Below, piece after piece: positions 36,133 to 46,922 of a stretch of DNA of 64,000 nt. Every line of letters begins with the position of its first letter. Position 1 is the first letter of the stretch. The notes under the pieces were generated by a model that made no database searches, was not told where the DNA came from, and was given only the letters and a program-made list of their open reading frames with translations. The stretch comes from Capitulum mitella. Lineage: Eukaryota > Arthropoda > Thecostraca > Pollicipedomorpha > Pollicipedidae. A program made the position numbers and the translations under genes. Location of the stretch: positions 26,011,822 to 26,075,821 of the forward strand of contig CP099842.1 in NCBI GenBank assembly GCA_030062745.1, given 5' to 3'.

Positions 36133-39100
36133 ATGGCTACTCGCAACTGGAATCTGGAATGTAAGGTGTATGTTGGCAATCTGGGCAACAGCGCAGCCAA
36201 AAATGAAATTGAAGCATGCTTCAGTAAATATGGCAACCTGCGAAATGTCTGGATTGCCCGCAACCCACCAGGCTTTGCCTTTGTGGAATTTGAAGACCCA
36301 CGTGATGCAGAGGATGCCTGTCGTGGTTTGGATGGAACGTAAGTATGGGCATATGGTGGATGGGAATGTTGCAAAAATCATGCATTTACATATTTTGAGA
36401 CCAGTGCAAATTGAAGATTTGTTCAGTTTGACCTTTTGAGGGCTCAAGTTTGTTGTAATTGCTGAAAATGTCCATGCAAATGCTAGCATTGATTCAAAGC
36501 AGCATTGTAGTGCATTTGCCAATTTCAACAAACATTTTGAATATTCTACCACACCTCTTATCAGTCTTTTTCTTTTGTTGATGAAGTTGTTGCACTACAG
36601 CAGTTATTCATTTTCTTGTTCTGGTGCATTAATGGCTGATTAACTATGTTTGAACATGACAATCAGGTTCTCTCATTGCAGCACTGCTTGGTGCTAGATT
36701 AGGTGTTATTCTATCCTTGTTCTGGCATTGTTCATATATTGAGGTGTTGGGGTGTACAAAAAAGCTCATGCAACAGTGCAATTCTGGCCCATTAATGCTG
36801 TGCATTGTGATGTTCCTCCACATTCTTGGGCCCTTGTGGGCGAATTTCATCACCTAGTGCTCAGTTGCCACCATTCCTTGTAGTAAACCTGTTGTGCACA
36901 TTTTAAAGCAGGGTCATATGGTATTATATGATGGTTGACCAATGCTTTGCTTCCAGACGGATGTGCGGTGAACGGGTCCGTGTTGAGATGTCGTCGGGAA
37001 AGAGCCGTAACCGAGGCGGCGGTATGAGCGGCCGTGGTGGCGGTGCCCCGTACCGGAGCAGGTCAGTGAACCCGTGCCCCGTGGGCCGGGGTCGGCCGGT
37101 CTTTTGCAATACTCTGAGAGTTGTGCTGTTGCCTGCGGTTGTTGGATAAGGTAATGCAGGGTGTTCAGTTGCACAGCCGAAGCTCGGGAACGGGCGCGGA
37201 TTGGAGTGTTGATCTGCACTCGGATTTGTGCGGCCCTGCATTACCCTAACGTGCTGCTGCCCGTATTACAGATCTGCAATCGCCACTCAATCATCCCTTG
37301 TCTCCGTCCAACACCCATCGCCTTCTGTGTTGGTCACGTGAGGTCCAGGTCAGCCCTGGCCCGATCTGATCCGACCCATCGTGGGACTTGCGGCTCACCC
37401 CCATCTTGCATCTCACACTTCGCTGCATCGCCTCGTCGCGTCGCCTCATCGCGTCCTGTCGTTGATTGCTCGTTACACTCCGCGTTGGCTACGTACTTGC
37501 TTCTTGGGTCACGCCTCGGCTCCACTTCGCTTCGCTCCCTCCGATTAAAGCTGAAGCAAGTAAGTATGAGTTCAGTCAGTCAGGCCCGTACCACCCAGCT
37601 GAAAACGACATGGATGTTTTTGGTTCGCCAAGCATATGAAGCTCATTGGTCTGTTAGATCGTCTAACGAATATCTGATATATGCGGTGCACGTCCAGTGG
37701 CCGTCTCGTCTAATAATCGTCACTACCTGCAGGGGAATTCGTGTGGCAGTCAGTCACGTGGAATGGAGTGTAGCACATTTCCAGTGGCAGTTGATTTTAT
37801 GAAGCTTGCTCCTGAACTGTAATGGTCTAATGGTCCTGCAGATTTTCAGGGGCCCGGTCTGCACTATTGATTACATAGCGACCTGTCGTGAGTTACGTGC
37901 ATTCTGGACTGGCGTTTGTAAGGTGATCCACGTGTGTGGCGGTACTGGCGGACGTGAGTGGGGGCGGGTGCTGACGGCGTGGCGTCTGCGCAGGTCGCCG
38001 GGCCGCCGTTCGCCCTCGCCGCGGCGCCGTTCCCGCAGCCGCAGCCCGCGCGCCTCGCCCGTCTACAGCAGATACAGAAGGTGAGAGTGCCGCTGGCGCG
38101 CAGGCCGGACGCCGTACCGTAGCGCGACGCTCTCGGGACGCTGCTGCTTTGCATGCTGGTTTGCGGACGCTTGGCTGCCACACTGAGGGGTCGTGGTTGT
38201 GTGGGAAGTCGCATAAATAAGTTTTTTGTCGTGCGTTTAATGGGATGTGTGTTTTGGTCTGCTTGCGGCGCAGCAGCAGCGAAACGTTGGTTGACAGTAT
38301 GGCGAATTGTTTGATGGCCAGTTTTGGTGGCAGTGCTGATTTAGGTCAAACGGTAGGCTTGTTCCCGTCTTTACCCTCGCTCCAGTGACTGTCCCCCATT
38401 CGGGTCGTTGATGCACTGCTGTTGGCCCCAGATCTGGCAGCCGGGACTAAGACACCGGCCAGCTGCATCGTCGGGGGAATGCCCGTTCCTTGATCCTCTC
38501 CCATTGTCCAGTGCGCGGCGCCGCGTCCCCTGGGCTCCCGCCTTGCCCCATCCTCCGCCGGCCGGTGCGTCGTCCGCCCGTCAGGTGTCGGCCGTGGAGT
38601 GTGCGGGACAGGCTGGTCCCCTGATCCCCTGCGCGTGTCGCCGGCGCCGTGCCTCTTGATGGCACCGAACTGCGCTCCGTCACCGCACCGCGATGAGCTC
38701 TGTTCATCTTACGCATCGGCGCTCAGCCTCTCGGCATTTCCCGGATCTTGAAGCTTAGTGACGCGCTGGACTGCATGTTGCGGACTTTGGTTGTCGCGAA
38801 TTTTGGCCTGTCATTCGGTACGTAGTTCACCGGCCGGTCTGGCGCCAATAAAATCGTTCGTCCATTGGTGTGTTTCCGTGTGAGTTAAATGAACCGAGTT
38901 TGCCAGTTGAATCGTGACAGTTTGTGTAGGATGCGTTGTTCTCAAGTATGGACGGGTTTTTAGAAAGAGAAATTAGGTTACAGTGCGACCACCACTAAGT
39001 GTTCGGTTGGTTGAGGTCCGGTCTTGAATGTCACTGCTGACATGGTAAAACAGCGGGTCGTAGGTCAGAACGTGCATGACGCTCTTCGCGCATCCAGCTT

Positions 39101-40849
39101 ATGTTCTGCTACCTGTGTTCTATCTCCGTATGCGCGGAGATGGTTCGCATGGTGGAGGTAGTCTCCCGTCCGCTCTGATCTCGATTGTCAGTGGACATTC
39201 CTACATTGGAGTTCCCAATGCTGGTCCTGCCTCCATCTGGGGTAGATGGACGCAGCCTTCTTATCACTGTCCTTTCGAAGCAAGTACTGCCCGCATGCCA
39301 GCAAGGCCTGCATCTCCCAGAGACGGATGCGGCGACACGGCGGCAGCACGTGGGTCGGGAGGCGGCTGGGAAGGATGTCTGTCTGCATGGTTGCCGGGCG
39401 CGTTTGTCTGTTCTCGCGGCACTGAAAGGCGGTCGTTCATGACGCGGGGCATTTACAATGTTGCCATCGATCAATATTTTCACAGATCGGAAACCATGAG
39501 TTAATCGTAGAGCTGCCTGGAGCCTATTACAAGCGCTGTCAAAAAGCTGTTGGCACTAACTCGCACTGCCTAGACGGGTTATTCGGCAGTGGTCTGTAGG
39601 CAATTTTACGGGACCAAGTAACGATAAGCATTGCTAGAAGCACATCGGTAGCTTCGTAGGAAACAGTGCATGTCTTCCGGCAATATGTGGTCGATCGACA
39701 AAAACCTCCTCCCTGTAGGATCATTGAGGAGGCGTTGTGCGATGGGAATGGTGTACGTAAAGCTTGATGTCACGGACATGGCAAAGACCAGCGAGAACGA
39801 ACGTGCCGTTCATCACGCTCCCCGGCCATTAGGTCTCCGAGCACCCTAGCGTTCCGTGGCGCTGCCCGTGTTGCATGTTGCATGGGGCACCGGCTGCTGC
39901 CGAGTGACGCCCGTGTGTCTGCTCTCTGCGCAGGTCTCGCAGCCGCAGCCGCAGCCCGCGTGCCTCGCCCGTCTACAACAGCTACCGCAGGTCAGTGGCG
40001 CCGCAGCTCGGCCGGCGCTCCGGGCCAGTCATGGCTGCTGTAAACGATGACGTAGTCATTGATAGGTGGTCTCCTCAGTTTGTTCGGCTCACGATGTATA
40101 ATAAGCTTGTAAAATGGTCCTTTACGGGCGTCGATGCTGGTTTTTGCGAATGGGATACGGTGTGAAAGAATGGTGCAGGGTAATTCTTGAACCCGGAATT
40201 TTTCGAGGTTTAGTCATGGAATGTCGTCATAAAAGTGTTGGAAGCACGGGAAGTGCGAACCTGCCCCCCCCCCCCCGCATCCCCACCTCGCGCACGAATC
40301 TGCGGCGTTACATCGGCCTGTCACCGCTGGAGTTGGGTCTGGAGACTGACTGGAGGGGCGGGGGTTGGCAGGTCTCAGCCCAGCTGTTCTGTTCTTCGCA
40401 GCCGTCATTGATAGGCTTGCGGTCGAACTCATCCGAGGTCTCGTCAGACCACGAATGGAGTACTGATGAAAGTTCCTAAACCTCTCAATAGACTCATTGG
40501 AAGGGATAAAAGGTTTCCGAGGATCTGGGTGGCTCGGGCGGTCGGTGGACCGGCCCCGTCTCGGGGAAATATTAATGTGCGATCTTCGTTACGTGGACGT
40601 GTTGCATCCTTGCGGTCTGTTGGCCAAGTTGTCGCCCTGTTATTTATCTTGCCGTTGTGCTCAGGAAGTGAGTTGTGTTCGGTGTCATTACGAAATTAAT
40701 ATGAAGAACAGGTTACATTCGTAGTCATGACATTGCAATGCATAATGATGCTTTTGTGAGTGGCCACCTAATCAGTGCGTAACGCTGTAGTGAACAGGTT
40801 ATTTAGAAGCATACGTGTACGCTGTTGCAGGTCTCGCAGCCGCAGCTAG
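36133..40849 (+). CDS. SR splicing factor, SRSF3/Rbp1 type
   Basis: Five coding exons: 36133-36338, 36957-37061, 37994-38080, 39934-39990 and 40831-40849 (TAG), 157 residues. All junctions are GT-AG and all coding introns are phase 2. Residues 10-80 form one RRM with RNP2 VYVGNL (12-17) and RNP1 GFAFVEFE (47-54), very close to SRSF3. A Gly-rich linker ([15 protein letters not shown]) follows, then an RS tail. No zinc knuckle is seen, which argues against SRSF7. The family binds exonic enhancers and recruits U1 and U2 snRNPs in the nucleus; tail phosphorylation controls its activity. Exons 3 and 4 both end in [13 protein letters not shown]-x-x-YRR and look like a tandem duplication. Reading through the exon 3 donor gives a stop two codons later and a 133-residue form. 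The ATG is 9 nt after a CTTACAG acceptor. Confidence 0.9.
38081..38870 (+). other. Alternative 3' UTR of a short SR isoform
   Basis: If the exon 3 donor (GTGAGA at 38081) is not used, translation stops at TGA 38082-38084. An AATAAA follows at 38847-38852 with a GT-rich element (TTGGTGTGTTTCCGTGTGAG) just after it. This is a complete set of signals for intronic polyadenylation. Confidence 0.5.
38847..38852 (+). terminator. Intronic poly(A) signal in the SR gene
   Basis: AATAAA followed within 15-30 nt by GT-rich sequence. It lies between exons 3 and 4, so it would end the 133-residue isoform. Confidence 0.55.
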
Positions 40850-41755
40850 AAAGGACCGGGACTGCGTGTCCACCGTACATCACCACGAGCCTTCTTCACC
40901 ATTGACCGACGTTCGGCCGCCGTCCGGTCTGCGTCTTCAGCGTGGCGCACACATCAGTTCGCGGGGGGATGCCAGCTTGAGTACCGGCGTCAGGTTGCTG
41001 ACAGGTGTTGCCAACACATCCAGCAGAGGTGTCGAGTTCAGCTGCGTCGGCACAGCTCTCCAGATGGTGTCCATCGCCTTCGGTCCACATTCGCATTCGG
41101 TGTTCCCACATGACATCCGTGGTGGGATTGCTGGGCTCAAAGTATTCGAATGCCGGAATTTCAGGGCGTGTGCAGTGGTGGGTGCGGTTGTAATGGTTTC
41201 TGGTGATTTGGACAGTGATTGTTGAGGGAGAAAGTAGTGGAAAGAAGATGTTGCTTGGGGAAGTACGTCAATGGCGAAGTTACCGTGTGGTTTTTCAACG
41301 AAGGCTTGCATACACATGCATTGTAGCTGATAATACACTAAATGTATTGGCGCGTTACAATAATTTTCTCAAAGATTAGAGACTGCTTTGAAACCGGAAG
41401 ACAAATGTCAAATGCTTAGCAGTAGAGACGAATTCGTTTCTTAACTGATAAACCCACACTGACATACGGTGCGCTGGTTTCGGGAAGAATCGACGAAATC
41501 TGAAAGATTTCGTGCGGGCCTAATTGCTCGGGACCTCTGAGCGAAGACGCAATAGGTCCCATTCAGACACTTTTCGTGTAATACTGCGTAGAGCAGTCAC
41601 GCAGCGAGGTTCAACAGTCTGAGAAGTGACCGAAACTGGTTGATGGGTTCTGGGCGTTGACGCGTGGCACGCCGCATGGTTGCCGCATCGTCCGAAGTCC
41701 TCAGCACGGTCCGCTCGTCCTGGACGGGATGGCGTCGTCTTCAGCCGTTCCGGGA
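40850..41755. other. 3' UTR and flank of the SR gene
   Basis: No other gene is seen. No AATAAA was found soon after the full-length stop, so the 3' end of the long transcript is not placed. Confidence 0.4.
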
Positions 41756-41756
41756 G

Positions 41757-41930
41757 GCCGGAGGTAATGCTTTACAATCCAGTGACCCGGGGGCCGGAGA
41801 TAATGCCTTACGATCCAGTGACCCAGGGTCACCGCTGGGGCCGGAGATAATGCTTAACAATCTGGTGACCCAGTCTTCCCAGGGGCCGGAGATAATGCTC
41901 TGCAATCCGGTGGCCCGGTGGGCCCCGCGA
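41757..41930. repeat. Four-copy tandem repeat
   Basis: GGGCCGGAGATAATGC followed by TT(A)ACAATCCAGTGACCC occurs four times, starting about 41757, 41791, 41838 and 41882, with spacing of 34-47 bp and a few substitutions per copy. The array lies about 180 bp beyond the fucosidase stop codon, on the 3' side of that gene. Confidence 0.8.
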
Positions 41931-42106
41931 GCTGGCATAAGCACGTGAACTGACGCCTGTGGTCGTGCTGCGTCATCGTGACTGCCGAAAACAGATGTCG
42001 TTCGCCAGTCATCGACGTACAGTTCATTTCTGCGGGTCGACGGGTCCCCGTCGTGAGGGGTAGTCTCCATCCATGTGCTCGAAGGTCTCGGCGCAGCCGT
42101 GGGGTG

Positions 42107-45100
42107 CTACTTCCAGCGGCCGGTTATGGCGTTGAGCCGCTGGGAGGCGGGCGAGGCGGCGTCCATCTTGAGCACCCAGGCCCAGCGGGAGCTCACCAGG
42201 CTCAAGTCGGGGAACTTCACCTGCAGATGCTGACCGTCCTTCGTCCACTAAAACAACGGCGGCGTCGGTGTGAGCTCGACCCGAGACCTGGCTTTCCACC
42301 ACCAGTCATATTTCGTAACCTAACCCTTGATATTAGAAACATTTTCCAAGTAACTTGTCCTGGATACGGTTCCATTCCCATCTGCGTTACTCGGTGGAAG
42401 TAGCAAGAAAGCCGCAATGTTTTAACGGGTAGGCCAAGGTCGGACTGACCGTTAACGACCCTGCCATTGACACGACGTTCCTCAATGGCAGGGCCGTATC
42501 CAGGAATGAGCTCTGTGCCAGTGGTCACCTTGAGCGGATCCTTGTGGCCCAGCATGAAGACCTTGCCGTCCGGGGCCAGCTCCACGGACCCGAGGCGCAG
42601 AATGTCCTGCTCGGGCCAGTCGAGCACGATGGCGTACACGCTCCCCTCGCGCTGGGTGAACCACACGCCGCTGGTGGCGCTGTCGTTCTGGTGGTGCCAC
42701 GGCTTCGAGCTGCGGACAGGACGCGCGGCGGCGTGACACGGCGGGCGATGCGACTTGAAAAAGGGGAAATACACGACATTAAAAACTGCGACATTCAAAA
42801 GAAAATGCAAGACTTGACACCGACAAATGAGTCGCAAGCAGAAAAAAATGCCGTGTCACCAGAGGAGTTCGGGCAGCTCTGTACTGTTGCTGAGACCTGG
42901 TCTGTTGGATGTCTTTCGTGATCATTATCGGGCTGGTCGGTCTCCCTGTTTACCCTGGGCAAACGCAATAAACTGCGCCAGTCTAACGCAGCCCGCGGGC
43001 GCCTGAGCAGCCCCGACAAGCCTGGAGCGGCGTTGGCGAGCCTGATGATGTCAGGCTATCAGGCCAACGACACCGTGCTATTTGTGGGCAAATATGAGCA
43101 CGCGTGAGTGTCACCTTGTCCCGTTTGACGGACGAGCGGCCTGTCCCGGATGTGTCTGTTTGGAGCCAGACGCAACAATGCGGTTGAAGGCCTACTTCTT
43201 GGCACCGAAATGACTCCAAATGACATTCAGTAGTGGAGCAAAAGCATGCCATTTATAAAACTCGGTTGTATCATGTGCGCACTAGGAAACGTAAATTGGA
43301 ATGCTGGCTCCAATGCTGCGTCTCGCCAGTTTAACTTCTGTACGTCCTGTCGGATCCCTCAAGCTGTCCCCTGACTAGGCACTGGACGGGTTCATAGCAC
43401 CAAGCCCAGCCCCGTTCCGTGTACTGCGCCACTCGCCTGTAGATGGCCTCGCCGTTGATGTCGAGCCAGTGGCCCATCTGGCGGAGGCGCTCCTCGAAGA
43501 TGGGCACAATGCGGCCGTCGTGCGTCGGCCCCACGTTCATCAGCAGGTTGCCGCCGCAGCTAACGGTCTCCGCCAGCTCCTGCGGGCCGGAGGTACCAGG
43601 TCAGGCGGCAGGAATGTCAAGCGACCGCCTGCCCTCGCAGCTCCTGCTCGGGGCCATTGTGTGGGATTGAACGCAGGATATTTCCCGTTCAGTTCACATG
43701 CATATATGTTGAGACTAGCCATAGGCATCGTCCGCAGGGCTGATAGTCACCTCTGCCAGGAGTGAATTAGATTTCTGTTTTACTAGCGGGACAGCTGGAT
43801 CATCAACAGCGAGCGTCATATTACCGAGATATCGGCTTCCTGTTATCACAATGACTAGCAATTGGTGCAGTACTAAGACAACTTGAAGTAGAGCATCCGA
43901 TCTGGCTCACGCTGCGTACTTTCCTTGCCCGTACAGGGCCGGAGAGAGCGGCTACCCACCTTGGTAAGGTCGTCCATTGTGAGGAAGTCGGCGAGCACGG
44001 CCTCGCGCCTGTAGCCCCACGACTTCTTGTCGATGGTCATGCAGTTCTCCCACTTGTGCGGCAGCAGCACGCCCGGGTTGTAGCGGTCCCGGCAGGTGTA
44101 GAAGTCGCCGTGGGCGCAGCTGGCGTCGGGCCCCCAGCGGTCGTTCGTGACCACCGTATCCCTGATGGTGCGGGAGGCCGGGACTGAGGCGCGCCGCTCG
44201 GCGGTCACGGTTGGTACAGTGGCGCCGCCTTACGCCAAGGAAATGCAACACGAGCCGCGACAGTGTAGTCAATGTATAGACTGAGCTACGGGACGGAGAT
44301 CCTCGGGACTCTGCACAGGAAGAATCCAGCAACTTTTCCTGCTACTCCTCGTGCAATTAATCGGCGAGCTGGGTAAACTAAGGCACACTCATAGGAACCA
44401 AGAGGGAAATAACGCGCATTCATGAAACAGGGCTCATGGGAAAACGTACCAAGATTACCTGCCTCTGACAAAAACCAATCCCGGCTTCCCCTCGTTATGG
44501 GCGCAAAATGACCTCAGTAGTCGGCGCGCCCGAAAACACCCATAAACAACAACAATCGCGTCTCTCCGATATCACAGCAGGCGATGGAGGAGGCAGCCGA
44601 CGACCCCGGGACGCCTCAACACGCCCCAGCTCACCAGAGGGCGTCTCACCTGACGGGCGAGTCGTTGTACAGCCAGGCGATGAACTCCTTGCTGCCCCAG
44701 TAGTCGGAACTAGGCGCAGCTATGCTGCCGTCCGACCAGACCACGTCCGGCCGGTAGTTGTTCACCTGTGAGAGGACGGGGACATATTGGGGTGACAGGC
44801 CGCCACAGTGGACCAGAAGTACACGGCTGCCATCAACGTGACGTGGCTGCATCTGGGCAACGATCTGTGCTGGACCATTGAACTTTGCCTCTTGCGAAGG
44901 CTGATGCCGTGGGTCGGCTAGCCCAGCGGGACTTCGAGGCGGTCATCTGCCGACAGTGGCTGGGCTCTAAGTCAGTTTTGTCCGAGTAATGGGCGAACAT
45001 TGATCGGATGTAATCGAGTGGCAGTCGCAGAAGCTACAGAGTGACAACCTTGTGCACGGTTAGACGTCCTAAGCTGAGTAAGCAGTAAAGCGAAGTCAGA

Positions 45101-45465
45101 TCCGGCTTCGTATACGTACGGAAAAAATGAGGGTATAAATCACCAATTTCCTAAATAAAGATGTTGCAATAGCTACTAATCATGCATTGGAATACAATGC
45201 AAATGTGTATGCCCTTTATTAGGCAAAACAGTACGGTAATGAACATGACATACCAACTCGTATAGTTCAGGAATGGTCTTGGCGTGCGGAAATATCTTCC
45301 TTGTAAAATTTGACTTCTTGTCCTCGAGAAAGAGAGGGTTGAACCATTCGAAGAGTGAATGATAGACGCCGAATTTGATGTCCGTGTTTTTCTTGATCGA
45401 TTTAGCCAGGTCTCCTGCGGACGATACCCAAAAGAACAGCTTTAGTGCCGCGTGAGCGAAGATAA

Positions 45466-45520
<55 letters not shown>

Positions 45521-46844
45521 AAGCGGCTAAATGACGAAACTGCGAAGCACCGCATACAAAAATAAAAATGTTTTAAGTTTGCATCATAACATGTACCTTT
45601 CTAAGATCCCAATTATATTGGCCATAAGAAAAGTGGGCATCTTAATCTGAACACAAATTACTACACTATGGCAAGATGACTATCATAACGTTTCCTTCCA
45701 TTAATAGCTGTAACTGTACAAATTGCGTCGATTCTGAAGGTCCCAATTTTTGGTACCTGTTTTGTGCCCGGTCTGGATTACAGCAGACACGCTGGAATAA
45801 TTTGACGTCATCGTATATCCACAATATTCCAGCGTCATAAGCCCACCGAACTCACCCAGCAGATCCCGTTTGGGTCCCACGTCCATGGCGTTCCAGTTCC
45901 AGGCGTATTTCGATGGCCACATGGTGAACCCTTCGTGATGTTTGCTCGTAAGCACTATGTACCTGGGCAATAGAACTGTGTTGTCAGTTTCTGAGTCGTA
46001 TGCGAAAAAGCCAACATTTTTGTACGCCGCCGCAAACAACAGAAGAATCTACGAACCGTCGTTGTAGTGACAGCGTATTAAACCAGGACTTGTTTGTCTT
46101 GCACATGCACTCAACGACCAAGAGATTTAGTTGCGCATTTAGCATTACCGTGCCGTGCATTACCACACCGATTAAGCGCATCAAACTATTGTGTGAGCAC
46201 AAACTGTCGTTTATCTTGTAAAGGCACGTAGCTATTACTAGCGTTTGCAGTGAACGTCCCATCGATGCAATAAACTGTTTTCTGGGGCGATAAAATAAGT
46301 CATACCAATATCCTGAAAACGATATTCAGAGCCTCGATTTCTCGTCCGACGAGCATCATAGCCTGAGGTACCTTAGGCCCCGACGGAGACAGTTCAAGGA
46401 CACATACACGATACTGAGGATGTCGACGTTCGACTGATGGCGAGATGTAGTTCGGCAATCTAAATTGTTGACAATTGTCTTGTGGCTGGTGCATCGACAG
46501 CACTAGTAAACGTCATCGAATATACGCTAGCTTGCGCAACGTGCGTTGAAGGGCTGCCTTGCAGCGAGAAAAATGCTGGCAGTCTTGGTATCATGTTTAT
46601 CTGTTCGACTTCTCTTGCCTGTACATGCGTGTGCCTTGAGGAGGCAGGAGCGTACCGCAACAATGGTAACGAACAATCTGCCACCAATGCGGTAAGCGTT
46701 CATTGTTGTTCCGACTGTTACGACTACACGTAATACTAAATATAATCTTTGTGGTCAGGACTAGGAATAGGATTTCCTTCCTATTATTATTATATATTAG
46801 TTATATATATATATTATTATATATTATTACCCCCCCTCCCAAGG

Positions 46845-46922
<78 letters not shown>

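Noticed and set aside
43960-44332. 126-codon minus-strand frame over fucosidase exon 6
   Set aside because: It is an alternative frame of the exon; the frame giving NDRWG and HKWENC is the real one.
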